Positions 37,247-46,122 are shown, counted from the stretch's first letter. The stretch: DNA of 64,000 bases from JAPHTQ01 sp050295975 (GCA_050295975.1 JBNKQR010000009.1:4282-68281), one strand, 5' to 3'. The notes: generated by a model not told the origin, from the sequence alone. A program made the numbers and translations.

Positions 37247-37288
37247 AGAAACCAATAGTATTTATTAAAATAAACAATACTTGGTTCT
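37247..37288. repeat. Long AT-rich dyad upstream of the flavoprotein-nifJ operon
   Basis: Arms 37247-37266 and 37269-37288 are nearly complementary, with a one-base shift (AGAAACCAATAGTATTTATT and AATAAACAATACTTGGTTCT). It lies in the 280-bp gap between the divergent flavoprotein and small membrane-protein genes, about 80 bases before the flavoprotein start. It may be an operator or leader hairpin. No T-run marks it as a terminator. Confidence 0.6.
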
Positions 37289-37445
37289 CAAAAGGGGACT
37301 TTTCCTCATTGTTGAAGCGCCTCTCTCTTGAGAATCGCTCGAGCCTGCCTTTTATTCGGCCATATGAACCATTCTTCCCCTTTCCCATGGCGCGAATGAA
37401 GAATATGAACAAAACTCTGAGACAAGCCCAGAAAGAGGACGCCCC

Positions 37446-37886
37446 ATGAAGAAGAAGAACAATCTGGAATCGGCGGTATATGTGTCAGCGGTTGCCGTGG
37501 CGATTGGTGTATTTCTGCCCCTGACACGTTTACCCATTTATGGTGACGTCACCTATTACCGGATTGCTCATCTTGAGGCCCTGCTGGTTGTCCTGTTTGC
37601 TCTTGCCACCCCCGTCCTGCTCTATACGAAAAAGAACAAACTGCTGTGGCTGGCCCCGGCAGCGATCTGGCTAACGCTACTATTCCCAGCAATAAAGGGT
37701 TTGCTTAGCCCAAAAGGCAAAGGCGGAGTGTTCGGTCAACTGGGTGACAGTGCTTCCTCAGCGATGGGTGAGTTTGCCGCGGATATCTTTATGAATATCG
37801 CTGATTTCAGCTGGGGTGGTGTGATCTTTATCCTCGGCCTACTGGCATTAAGCGTAAGTTGCAGTCTTCGCTCAAGAATGCGTTGA
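37446..37886 (+). CDS. Small multi-helix membrane protein, unknown function
   Basis: 146 residues with four hydrophobic segments: AVYVSAVAVAIGVFLPLTRL, HLEALLVVLFALATPVLLYT, LLWLAPAAIWLTLLFPAI and FSWGGVIFILGLLALSVSCSL. The N-terminus is basic (MKKKNNLESA), consistent with a cytoplasmic start. I do not recognise a named family. It is followed by a gene for a 53-residue YqaE-like protein, so the two likely form a small membrane-protein unit divergent from nifJ's operon. Confidence 0.75.
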   Translation: MKKKNNLESAVYVSAVAVAIGVFLPLTRLPIYGDVTYYRIAHLEALLVVLFALATPVLLYTKKNKLLWLAPAAIWLTLLFPAIKGLLSPKGKGGVFGQLGDSASSAMGEFAADIFMNIADFSWGGVIFILGLLALSVSCSLRSRMR

Positions 37887-37928
37887 TTCAATCACTGGCT
37901 TCTACGTTTTTCGACAGGGGAGCAAACA

Positions 37929-38090
37929 ATGAAAACCAACAAACTACTTCTAATTATTCTCGCCATCCTGCTCGCACCGATTGCGGTCTATCTCAAGAAA
38001 GGGGCAGGTAAAGACCTTATGATTAACATCATTCTCTGCCTTATCTTCTATATACCCGGTGTAATTCACGCCCTGTTCATCGTTATGTAG
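37929..38090 (+). CDS. YqaE/Pmp3-family small membrane protein (UPF0057)
   Basis: 53 residues from ATG 37929 with a strong AGGGGAG ribosome site (37916-37922, 6-base spacing). Two hydrophobic segments: LLLIILAILLAPIAVYL and IINIILCLIFYIPGVIHALFIVM; the LCLIFYIPGVIHALFIV stretch is the signature of the family. Members are stress-related proteins in plants, fungi and bacteria. The bacterial role is not established. It follows the 146-residue membrane protein. Confidence 0.85.
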   Translation: MKTNKLLLIILAILLAPIAVYLKKGAGKDLMINIILCLIFYIPGVIHALFIVM

Positions 38091-38144
38091 CCACTACTGA
38101 AATCAGGCGCTGAAATTGTGCAAACCATTTACTTGCTCAGGGTA

Positions 38145-38561
38145 TCAATTTTGCGAGCTGCGTAGTCGAGAAACGATCTGTGAGTGGCGGAGCTGAGAAA
38201 CGAACTGTTCCAGCCCCACAAAGAAATTATGGTATGCGATGTGGTACTGAGGTAACGGTTCTTTGTTAACCAACATTTCTGCCTGCACAAGTACACCTTT
38301 AGCGGTCTGTTCCAGGGAAAGATTCATCGCAAGTTGCTTACCATATTTTTCTACATAACGTACTGACTTAACTGTCCATTGCGTGGTATCCACACTCTCA
38401 ATACGAAAACCAAACTCCTGCAAGGTTGCCAGCGCCGCCTGCATTGTAGTGTTTTTATCAAGCTCTTCGTATTCAACTCCTCGACCTTCCGCAGCATGTG
38501 CGTCGAAGTAACCGAGTGAGAAAATAACCAGAAATAGCAGAGACCTGAAGAGAAATTTCAT
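38145..38561 (-). CDS. Secreted protein, partner of the adjacent lipoprotein
   Basis: 138 residues with a signal peptide ending in DAHAAEGRG. The mature part has TMQAALATLQEFGFRIESVDTTQWTVKSVR, a pattern of helix, beta-strand and beta-strand also seen in the neighbouring lipoprotein, which has AAAEALTEMGFTIVQQEPGLGFVSATQ. The two are likely paralogous or related folds. The first four bases of its frame overlap the lipoprotein stop. The role is unknown; a periplasmic or outer-membrane partner is the simplest reading. Confidence 0.75.
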   Translation of the reverse strand: MKFLFRSLLFLVIFSLGYFDAHAAEGRGVEYEELDKNTTMQAALATLQEFGFRIESVDTTQWTVKSVRYVEKYGKQLAMNLSLEQTAKGVLVQAEMLVNKEPLPQYHIAYHNFFVGLEQFVSQLRHSQIVSRLRSSQN

Positions 38562-39121
38562 AGTCCCTCCACCGGCAAGGCAACTGCACTGATTCTCAGT
38601 TTATCCTGTATCCGTTTAAAGAAATCCGCATAGACCTCATCACTAGCAACATGTTCTGTCTCAGTAATCCGATTGTTAGTGTTGTACATCGAACGTTGCA
38701 CGGTCAGACGCACAATCTCATCCTTTCCTTCCTCTGGTAAAATCACAACATTTGCAGCGAAGATTTCGTGATCATCAATACCACTACCACCTCCACCGGG
38801 AAGATTCCCATGGGTCAAAACGGCTAACAAAAATACCGCCGTTATCTCAAGGACTTCACCAGCATCAAACGCATTGACTTGCTGTGTCGCCGATACAAAA
38901 CCAAGGCCCGGCTCCTGCTGCACAATAGTGAAACCCATCTCAGTCAATGCCTCTGCAGCGGCTGTCGTAAGGGCGCTTCTGTTTGTTGTGGGGAATAGGC
39001 GTGACTGTATCGTGCGCAATGCTTCAAGGTCGTCAGGGGCGTTCAACTCCTCCTCAACTTTGAAACTACTACACGCACTCAACAGAATTATTAGAAACAG
39101 CGGTATGGTTCTCTTCAGCAC
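38558..39121 (-). CDS. Putative outer-membrane lipoprotein, unknown function
   Basis: 187 residues. The signal sequence ends in lipobox LLSAC (Cys17) and is followed by SSFKVEEELNAPDDLEAL. The middle has the LTEMGFTIVQQEPGLGFVSATQQVNAFDAGEVL segment and one hydrophobic stretch (VLEITAVFLLAVLTHGNL). The C-terminal part has charged and Asn-rich regions. It overlaps the next gene by four bases, so they are translationally coupled. No named family is recognised. Confidence 0.75.
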   Translation of the reverse strand: MLKRTIPLFLIILLSACSSFKVEEELNAPDDLEALRTIQSRLFPTTNRSALTTAAAEALTEMGFTIVQQEPGLGFVSATQQVNAFDAGEVLEITAVFLLAVLTHGNLPGGGGSGIDDHEIFAANVVILPEEGKDEIVRLTVQRSMYNTNNRITETEHVASDEVYADFFKRIQDKLRISAVALPVEGL

Positions 39122-39336
39122 GTTCGCCTCCTCTGCGGGTGCCTGAGTTCCAGCGTATTACATGACTGACGGGAAACGCCAGACTCAGGCGCTCTATTAT
39201 GTCTCTGTCCGTCGAAAAAAGTTGATAGTCCGCGAAGAAACGAACCACAAAAGTAGAACGCGTAACTTAACAAAAGTTCAGCAAGTCAGTTTTCTAAACC
39301 AGAATGGTTTACTCAGATTTGGAAATGAAAAGTGGA

Positions 39337-40842
39337 TTATTTCCTTTTCTTGCTGCGCCGCAAACGGGAGAGTAACCGTCGTGCCAGATCACCGAACAGT
39401 TCGGTCTGGGTCGGATGGGGATGAATTGCATGGGCGACCTGTTCCAGGGTCAGTTCCGCTTCGACCATCATTACTGCTTCGCCAATCAACGCATCGGTAT
39501 GATCCGCCAGCAGGTGTACACCCAAGATGCGATGGCTCTCTTTATCGGCAACGATCTTGATCAGGCCGTGGGTCTCACCGCTGAGCATGGCGCGGGCATC
39601 CACACTCATCGGCACCTTCACCTCGGCGGCATCGATACCCTGCTCTTTCGCCTGTGCCAGGGAGAGACCTACGAAACCGGCTTCCGGACGAGTGAAGATC
39701 ACGCCACAATCCTTCGCCTCGTTATAGGCCATCTCTTCACCGAGAATCGTTGCTGCGGCAACGCGTCCCTGCTGTGCCGCGGTATGTGCCAGCATCAAAC
39801 CACCGATGACGTCACCGACAGCGAAGATGTGCGGCACCGAAGTGCGACAGTGTTGGTCGGCCTTGATCACGCCGTTCTCTTCGGCAACACCGGCCTTGTC
39901 CAGTTGCAGGCCTGCCAATACAGGACGTTTGCCCGTGGCCATCAACACATAATCGCATTCGAACTGCTCTTCACCATCGCCAACCGAGTATGTGAGAAGT
40001 ATCGAGCCTGGTGTGCCCTCAATCGACTGGATTGAGGCGCTGGTGCTGATGGTAAGACGCGGGTCATTTTCCAACACGGCGGTGAGTTGTTTGGCGATCT
40101 CAGACTCCACCTCGGCGAGTATGCGTTGCTGTGCCTCCAGCAGCAGGACTTCCGTTCCGAAGTCCTGGAAGATCTGCGCCATCTCCATACCAATGGCACC
40201 GCCGCCGATAATACCGAGGCGCTTGGGTTGCTCTTTCAATCCCCAGATGGTGTCGGAGGTGAGTACACCCCCACTATCCAAGCCTTCACGGGCGCCAGGG
40301 ATCCCCGGCACAAAGGGCGGTGCACCGGTGGCGATGACTGCACAGCCGAAACTGATCGTCTCACCACCACTACCGTCGCCTTTTTCTCCGCGCTGATGTG
40401 GGTTGTCGCTGTTGCCGGAGGTATCGACAACAACCTGATGCTCGCCTGCAAAGCTGGCAAAACCGTGAATGACCTTAATCTTCACGCCCCTGTCGGCCTT
40501 GAATGCCATCTCACCGCGCTGCTCCAGCACATTGCGGCGATGCGCCTCCAGTTTGTTCCAGTCGAGGGCTGGTGTGCCACTGCTAACACCCAACAATTCA
40601 TCCCCGGCACGATCACGTATACGATCCGCCGCGCCACGCCACGCTTTGGAGGGGATACAACCGCGCCACAGACATTCGCCGCCAGGTAACGGGGCATCGT
40701 TGATCATTGCCACACTCAGGCCGTGACCGGACAGGTCGCGGGCACAATCTTCACCACCGGGTCCGCCGCCAATAACGACAACATCGTAGTCCCACTCACC
40801 CGCGGGGATCCCGGTAACACTGGAGGCACTAATTTCTGACAT
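39337..40842 (-). CDS. Dihydrolipoamide dehydrogenase-like flavoprotein
   Basis: 501 residues from ATG 40842 (MSEISASSVTGIPAGEWDYD). The FAD motif is VVVIGGGPGGEDCARDL. The redox-active disulfide is in GGECLWRGCIPSKAW, a variant of the usual GGTCLNVGCIPSK. The NAD motif is LGIIGGGAIGMEMAQIF; the FAD second motif is VPHIFAVGDVIGG. The C-terminal HPHPTQTE matches the HxHPTxxE catalytic His-Glu. Lpd, mercuric reductase and glutathione reductase-like enzymes share this fold. No pyruvate/2-oxoglutarate dehydrogenase genes are nearby, so its partner cannot be named. The C-terminus is basic (RRLLSRLRRSKKRK). Confidence 0.88.
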   Translation of the reverse strand: MSEISASSVTGIPAGEWDYDVVVIGGGPGGEDCARDLSGHGLSVAMINDAPLPGGECLWRGCIPSKAWRGAADRIRDRAGDELLGVSSGTPALDWNKLEAHRRNVLEQRGEMAFKADRGVKIKVIHGFASFAGEHQVVVDTSGNSDNPHQRGEKGDGSGGETISFGCAVIATGAPPFVPGIPGAREGLDSGGVLTSDTIWGLKEQPKRLGIIGGGAIGMEMAQIFQDFGTEVLLLEAQQRILAEVESEIAKQLTAVLENDPRLTISTSASIQSIEGTPGSILLTYSVGDGEEQFECDYVLMATGKRPVLAGLQLDKAGVAEENGVIKADQHCRTSVPHIFAVGDVIGGLMLAHTAAQQGRVAAATILGEEMAYNEAKDCGVIFTRPEAGFVGLSLAQAKEQGIDAAEVKVPMSVDARAMLSGETHGLIKIVADKESHRILGVHLLADHTDALIGEAVMMVEAELTLEQVAHAIHPHPTQTELFGDLARRLLSRLRRSKKRK

Positions 40843-40970
40843 GCTAAATTTTCCTGGCTGGCAACATCTGGGGCATTTTGGGCCATGCGGGAGGGTTTGC
40901 AAAGCGTGAAGCCTCGCAGATTGTACTCACTTGGCACTACGAGTAATATCCACTTTATTTGTATGTATTT

Positions 40971-41378
40971 ATGGAATGTAACTTGCCTACCCCTCAGGAA
41001 GCAGAGAGCATCGTTCAGACTTGGCTGACAGAGCTGAGCAGGACGGCAGCAGAACATGACCTCCCGGCACATATGCGGTTAGTGTCACGCCAGGTAAAGG
41101 TCGTCGGTATTCCCAATGCGGGAAGTATTGATTACGACGGCTGGAAGCTACGTCGATTCAACGAATTCAACGGCAAATTGTTGCTGAATCTCGGCTATCA
41201 ACTACGCGCGGTCATAAACACCAAAGAGGATCAGATCATCTTCAGCGTGCAAGAGACGATGAAAGCCAGCAACGGCAAGTCGGTTGTTGCCAACAAGGAT
41301 GTGGTTCTATTCAAGGAGGAGGATGGGAACTGGCGGGTTCGCTATGAGCGCTACGAGCAGATCATTCCGTCGCACTAA
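40971..41378 (+). CDS. SnoaL/NTF2-like hypothetical protein
   Basis: 135 residues from ATG 40971. A TTG 12 bases upstream is also in frame. The body has IVQTWLTELSRTAAEHDL, LLLNLGYQLRAVINTKEDQIIFSVQETMKAS and a C-terminal DGNWRVRYERYEQII, which fits an NTF2/SnoaL-like cone fold. There is no signal peptide. The role is unknown. Its 3' end overlaps the stop of the convergent permease gene by 17 bases. Confidence 0.6.
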   Translation: MECNLPTPQEAESIVQTWLTELSRTAAEHDLPAHMRLVSRQVKVVGIPNAGSIDYDGWKLRRFNEFNGKLLLNLGYQLRAVINTKEDQIIFSVQETMKASNGKSVVANKDVVLFKEEDGNWRVRYERYEQIIPSH

Positions 41379-42438
41379 CCACGGCTGACGGCTGTTTTCC
41401 AGGCCGTGGCCAGGCGCTAAGAATAGCACTGAAGAGGGTCGCCAGCGGAATGGCGAAGAAGACACCCCAGAAACCCCACAGGCCACCAAACACCAGAATC
41501 GCCACAATGATCGCCACCGGGTGGAGATTGACCACTTCTGAGAAGAGCAATGGCACCAGCACATTGCCGTCCAGCGCCTGAACGATGCCGTAGGCGACCA
41601 GCAACCAGGCGAAGTCGGCACCCCAGCCCCACTGAAAGTACGCGACCACCGCCACTGGTACGGTAACCGCCGCTGCGCCGATATAGGGTACTACCACTGA
41701 CAATCCCACTAGCACCGCCAGCAGGATCGAGTACTTCAGATCAAAAAAGAAGAAGACCACAAAGGTCGCCACACCAACGATCAGGATCTCCCAGAACTTG
41801 CCGCGCACATAGTTACCCAACTGCTGATCCACCTCACGCCACACCTGAGAAACCAGCTGGTGCTCGTTGGGCAGAAAAGAGGTCAACCAGCCGGTGAGAC
41901 GTACCTTATCCTTGAGAAAGAAGAAGACCAGTAGCGGCACCAGGATCAGATAGACCAGCAGGGTGATCACACCGGGAATAGAGGAGAGCGAAAAGGACAA
42001 CAGGCGATGCCCCTGCTGGGTCACCTCTCGAGAGAGCAGGTCAAACAGCTCCATCACCTGCGCCTCGGAGATAAAGGAGTAGCTCTCCGGCAGGCGCATC
42101 AGTGCCGCCTGCCCCTTGTGAATATAGTTAGGCAGTTCTCGGGCAAACTCTGCCGCCTGGCCCCACAGCAATGGCACCACAGCGAAAAGCAGGAACAGCA
42201 GGAAGGCGATAAAGATGAGGTAGACCAGCAGGAACACATGCTTGCGCTGCCAGTCGCGTCGCTCCAGAGCACCAACCAGCCCCTCAAGCAGGTAGGCGAT
42301 GACGATACTGGCAAGCACCGGTGCCAGCATCTTGCCGATGCTCAGCACGATACCGAAGCCGAGCAGCATCAGCACCGCCAGCAGTACCGCCTGCGGGTCG
42401 GAGAAGTAGCGTTGGAACCACTGCTTGATGATCTCCAT
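41362..42438 (-). CDS. AI-2E family transporter (PerM/YdiK-type)
   Basis: 358 residues with about eight hydrophobic segments. The C-terminal VPYIGAAAVTVPVAVVAYFQWGW and GNVLVPLLFSEVVNLHPVAIIVAILVFGGLWGFWGVFFAIPLATL are diagnostic for this family. Members are permeases of various substrates; autoinducer-2 transport is shown only for some, and others are sodium/proton antiporters. The substrate here is unknown. It overlaps the upstream small gene by one base (stop/start). Confidence 0.9.
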   Translation of the reverse strand: MEIIKQWFQRYFSDPQAVLLAVLMLLGFGIVLSIGKMLAPVLASIVIAYLLEGLVGALERRDWQRKHVFLLVYLIFIAFLLFLLFAVVPLLWGQAAEFARELPNYIHKGQAALMRLPESYSFISEAQVMELFDLLSREVTQQGHRLLSFSLSSIPGVITLLVYLILVPLLVFFFLKDKVRLTGWLTSFLPNEHQLVSQVWREVDQQLGNYVRGKFWEILIVGVATFVVFFFFDLKYSILLAVLVGLSVVVPYIGAAAVTVPVAVVAYFQWGWGADFAWLLVAYGIVQALDGNVLVPLLFSEVVNLHPVAIIVAILVFGGLWGFWGVFFAIPLATLFSAILSAWPRPGKQPSAVVSATE

Positions 42439-42809
42439 TATCGTGCGTTTACCTGCTCCAGAAACTTGTCGAAATCACGCTGGAAGATCTCTTCCAGTTC
42501 GTCGATCACCTCCACCGCTGGCCTTCCCTGCATCAGGTGCTGCGCCATCAGGGCACTGGCCTCATTTAGCATCTTGGAGTGATCCAGCATGTGGTAAGTT
42601 TCGCGCAGACGTTTCAATGCCGCCACCACACTCTCATCGGCGGGGCGAGGAATAGGCTTTAGTTCGAGAGACTCCGGTTCGACAGGTTCACTGCGTGAGG
42701 CGAGAAACTCGGCAAAATCGAGCAGGGTTTTGCGCTCCGCTTCAGGAAGCTCGGCGTAGATCTGCGCCAGACGTTTTTCAGGCTTGCTCTTGCTCTCTGG
42801 GATCAACAT
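42438..42809 (-). CDS. Small conserved hypothetical protein, helical
   Basis: 123 residues, rich in charged residues, with a helical LAQIYAELPEAERKTLLDFAEFLASR segment and RPAVEVIDELEEIFQRDFDKFLEQVNAR at the end. No membrane helix or signal is visible. It overlaps the AI-2E permease start by one base and follows the LysR gene by 6 bases, so the LysR-small protein-permease set is one operon. It could be a helical partner or regulator, but nothing in the sequence shows which. Confidence 0.75.
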   Translation of the reverse strand: MLIPESKSKPEKRLAQIYAELPEAERKTLLDFAEFLASRSEPVEPESLELKPIPRPADESVVAALKRLRETYHMLDHSKMLNEASALMAQHLMQGRPAVEVIDELEEIFQRDFDKFLEQVNAR

Positions 42810-42815
42810 GGAGGG

Positions 42816-43718
42816 TTAGGCCGGGTGCTCCTGGCAATACTGACGGGCAAAATCGAGCAGCTTCTCCATCGCCCGCAAGCGGAACTTCTGCTTCTGGTGA
42901 ACGAAGGAGAAGGGTCGCTCCAGCGGCACCTCAAGGTTGACCGCGACCAGGGTACCCAGCTTCAGCTCCTTGTCGATGGTGGCACGGGAGAGGATCGAGA
43001 TCCCCATGCCTGCCTCAACGGCGCCTTTTACTGCCTCTGGGCTGCCCAGCTCCATCACGATATCCAGATCCTGCGGATTGCCGCCTGCCTCGGTCACCGC
43101 CTCCAGCATCACCTCGCGGGTGCCGGAGCCCTCCTCACGACAGATATAGGGATGGCGGGTCAGTTCCAGGATGGGTACCGCTTTCATCTTTGCCAGCTCA
43201 TGGCCCGGCGGCACAATTAGCACCATCTGATCCATGCGACAGTTCTCCACCACCAGATTCTTGTTACCCACCGGGGCCTCAACCACACCCAGATCGATGA
43301 CGTTGTTCTCTACCATGGAGACGATGCCATCGGTATTAGCCACCTGCAGACGGATGGAGACCTCGGGATATTTTGCCTTGAAGTCACCGAGCAGGGCCGG
43401 AAGCATGTACTCGGCGATGGTGGTACTCGCCCCCAGCAGCAGCACACCGCTGACCTCGCCGGTCAGGTCGCGTACCGCGTTTTCCATTTCTGAGTAGAGG
43501 GAGAAGATGCGGTCGGCGTACTCGTAAACCCGTTGCCCAGCATCGGTCAGGCTAATGCGATTGTGGGTCCGGTCGAATAGCCGGGTATTGAAATACTCTT
43601 CAAGCTGACGCACCTGAAATGTTACCGCAGGCTGCGTCATGTGCAGTGACTCCGCTGCCTTGGTGAAACTGAGCAACCGTGCCACGGTGTGGAACACCTG
43701 CAGTCTCCGATCCGCCAT
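42816..43718 (-). CDS. LysR-family transcriptional regulator
   Basis: 300 residues from ATG 43718 (MADRRLQVFHTVARLLSFTKAAESLH), with a GGAGG ribosome site upstream. The N-terminal winged helix-turn-helix has TKAAESLHMTQPAVTFQVRQLEEYFNTRLFDRT. The effector domain has GVLLLGASTTIAEYMLPALLGDFKAKYPEVSIRL and a C-terminal GMGISILSRATIDKEL. The architecture resembles CysB/CbbR-like LysR proteins, but the effector is not readable. It is probably expressed with the downstream small gene and permease. A longer frame upstream runs through unrelated sequence. Confidence 0.92.
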   Translation of the reverse strand: MADRRLQVFHTVARLLSFTKAAESLHMTQPAVTFQVRQLEEYFNTRLFDRTHNRISLTDAGQRVYEYADRIFSLYSEMENAVRDLTGEVSGVLLLGASTTIAEYMLPALLGDFKAKYPEVSIRLQVANTDGIVSMVENNVIDLGVVEAPVGNKNLVVENCRMDQMVLIVPPGHELAKMKAVPILELTRHPYICREEGSGTREVMLEAVTEAGGNPQDLDIVMELGSPEAVKGAVEAGMGISILSRATIDKELKLGTLVAVNLEVPLERPFSFVHQKQKFRLRAMEKLLDFARQYCQEHPA

Positions 43719-43809
43719 ATTCGCCTCCAACCCTGAGTGTTCAACAATTTTTATGGGGGACAAGCATACTTTATATCGACAAGCGGGGACAACGGTTGCG
43801 GTGGCTGAA

Positions 43810-44154
43810 TCAATGTAATCTGTGAGGTGGTTCTTTCTCTGCCTGCTCATGCAGGGTGTATTCGCCCATATCGAGCTGGGAGGCCACGACCCATTGCCCC
43901 AGCAAAGCGATTTGGCCGAAACGGCGCTGCTCCCCATCGCCGCTGAATTCAAAGCTATAGCGGCGTAACATACCGACACGCCCATTCGCCCCGCGCTGGG
44001 GTTTCATCCCTTGCATGGCTACGGTTTCGTCGAGTAACTGCTGACCATTGCTCTCGCAGAGGCGCCGCGCCGCCCTGACCGCCGCCTCTTTCGCCACCGT
44101 ACCGCTATACCAACCCCAGGCGATCATGCCCAGAGCCAAGAGAATCCACTCCAC
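43810..44154 (-). CDS. DUF3301 protein
   Basis: 114 residues. An N-terminal hydrophobic helix (ILLALGMIAWGWYSGTVA) is followed by KEAAVRAARRLCESNGQQLLDETVAMQGMKPQRG, then the RRYSFEFSGDGEQRRFGQIALLGQWVVASQLD beta-rich part. This is the DUF3301 layout, a single-pass inner-membrane family of gammaproteobacteria with unknown function. It lies between the GspE-like gene and the LysR gene, both on the same strand. Confidence 0.85.
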   Translation of the reverse strand: MEWILLALGMIAWGWYSGTVAKEAAVRAARRLCESNGQQLLDETVAMQGMKPQRGANGRVGMLRRYSFEFSGDGEQRRFGQIALLGQWVVASQLDMGEYTLHEQAEKEPPHRLH

Positions 44155-44180
44155 CTGCTACTCCCGCTCTGATTCCGCCA

Positions 44181-45974
44181 TCACTCGTCCAGCGCGATGG
44201 GGGTGACTCGTACCACTTCTTCGATGGAGGTGACTCCGTCCGCCACCTTCTGCAGACCGGAGAGGCGCAGGGCCTTCATCCCCTCTTTAAGCGCCTGCTT
44301 TCGCAGTTCGTGCATATTGGCACCACGGGTGACCATACCCTGCAGGGTGGGCGAATAGGGCATCATTTCGTAGATACCGGTGCGCCCTTTGTAACCGGTA
44401 TGACGGCACTCGGTACAACCGACCGCCTGGTATATCTTTTTGGGTTTCTCTGATTTGAAAGGCTGGATCAGCTGCTTCCACTCCTCGTCCGAGAAATCAA
44501 CTTCCGCCTTACAGTGAGGGCAGAGCTTGCGTACCAGACGCTGCGCCACCACCGCCAGCAGTACCGAGTTGATCATGTAGGGCTTTATGCCGATGTCCAT
44601 CAGGCGAGTTACCGCCGAGGGGGCATCATTGGTATGCAGTGAGGAGAAGACCAGATGGCCGGTGAGTGCCGCCTGTACGGCCATCTCCGCAGTCTCCGCA
44701 TCGCGGATCTCACCCACCATGATGATGTCCGGGTCCTGGCGCAGCAGGGTGCGAATACCAGAGGCAAAGTCGACGCCGATAGCATGGTGTACCTGCATCT
44801 GGTTCAGCCCCGGGTCAACCATCTCGATCGGGTCCTCCACGGTACAGACATTCACCTCAGGCTTGGCCAGCATCTTCAGAGTTGAGTAGAGGGTGGTGGT
44901 TTTACCCGAACCGGTTGGTCCGGTGAGCAGGATGATGCCGTTCGGGTTGCGTACCAGTTCGCTCCACAGCGCTTCATCCGCATGGGAGAAGCCCATCTCG
45001 GCAAAGCCCTTGACCAGCACATCCGGGTCAAAGATACGCATCACCAGCTTTTCGCCGAAGGCGGTGGGCATGGTAGATAGACGCAGCTCCAGCTCTGTCC
45101 CATCCGGGGTACGGGTCTTCATCCGGCCATCCTGGGGACGGCGCTTCTCCGCCACATCCATTCGCGCCAGGATCTTGATCCGGCTGGAGACCGCGGCCAT
45201 CACCGCGGGGGGCAGTTCGTAGACCTGATGCATCACACCGTCGATACGAAAACGCATAATGCCGTTGTCACGGCGCGGCTCCAGGTGGATGTCACTGGCA
45301 CGCTGGTCAAAGGCGTACTGCAGCAGCCAGTCAACAATAGAAACCACGTGGTGGTCGTTGGCGTCCAGCTTGCCGCTCTTGCCCAGCTCCATGAGCTGTT
45401 CCAGATTCTGAATACCGCCACCGCTTCGCCCGTCCTTCTCATCCCGGGCGGCGAATACCGATTTGGAGATGCTGAAAAACTCCAGGGTGAAGCGCTCGAT
45501 ATCATCCGGTATCGCCAGGACGCGCTTAAACTTTTTGTGTAGCAGGCGATCCAGCTCCTCTTCCCACTCGCTCTGTAGCGGCTGGCAGGTGGCGATAGTC
45601 ACCACGTCGCCGATCACCTCCAGCGGCAGGATAGAGAAGTGCTGAGCGTAAGCCATCGACATGAGCGGAGTGACCTGACTGACATTGACCTGGAGTGGGT
45701 TAATGGTCACCACCTCAAGTCCCAACCGGTCACCCAGCCAGCGGGTCAGGCCCTCCTGGGTCAGATCCTTACCGCTGGTTTTGGAGGCGTCGCGGTAGAA
45801 CTCTTCAATCACCTTGAAGGGGTGGCGTTTGCTCAGGGCGAACTTTTGCAGACTAGCCAGTTGCTCTGCATCATCGGCGGATATCCGCGCATCCTCAATC
45901 AGCCAGTCGAGCACCTCCTGCAACTGAAGTTCGTGCCCCACGGCTCCCTTTTTCGCCTGATCTGTCTTTGCCAT
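44181..45974 (-). CDS. GspE/PilB-type secretion ATPase
   Basis: 597 residues from ATG 45974 (MAKTDQAKKGAVGHELQLQ); an ATG at 46010 would add 12 residues with no ribosome site. The N-terminal region (about 20-180) resembles the MshEN/T2SSE_N module. The catalytic domain has Walker A in LLTGPTGSGKTTTLYS, the Asp box VNVCTVEDPIEM, Walker B PDIIMVGEIRDAETAEMA, and His box GHLVFSSLHTNDA. The zinc-finger part has CPHC and CTECRHTGYKGRTGIYEM. It powers type II secretion, type IV pili or MSHA pili. No other secretion or pilus gene is nearby, so it is an orphan ATPase and its partner system is unknown. Confidence 0.9.
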   Translation of the reverse strand: MAKTDQAKKGAVGHELQLQEVLDWLIEDARISADDAEQLASLQKFALSKRHPFKVIEEFYRDASKTSGKDLTQEGLTRWLGDRLGLEVVTINPLQVNVSQVTPLMSMAYAQHFSILPLEVIGDVVTIATCQPLQSEWEEELDRLLHKKFKRVLAIPDDIERFTLEFFSISKSVFAARDEKDGRSGGGIQNLEQLMELGKSGKLDANDHHVVSIVDWLLQYAFDQRASDIHLEPRRDNGIMRFRIDGVMHQVYELPPAVMAAVSSRIKILARMDVAEKRRPQDGRMKTRTPDGTELELRLSTMPTAFGEKLVMRIFDPDVLVKGFAEMGFSHADEALWSELVRNPNGIILLTGPTGSGKTTTLYSTLKMLAKPEVNVCTVEDPIEMVDPGLNQMQVHHAIGVDFASGIRTLLRQDPDIIMVGEIRDAETAEMAVQAALTGHLVFSSLHTNDAPSAVTRLMDIGIKPYMINSVLLAVVAQRLVRKLCPHCKAEVDFSDEEWKQLIQPFKSEKPKKIYQAVGCTECRHTGYKGRTGIYEMMPYSPTLQGMVTRGANMHELRKQALKEGMKALRLSGLQKVADGVTSIEEVVRVTPIALDE

Positions 45975-46122
45975 ACCTTCCGGTCCACTGACAACCAATG
46001 ATGCACCCATGGTAAACCATCTGAAGCATCAAACAATGTGCTTTGGTGCAAAACCGGGCTACGCTGTCTTCACCGAGGCCCTGTGGCATAATGCGGCATC
46101 ACCTACCAGTCGAGCCAATAGC

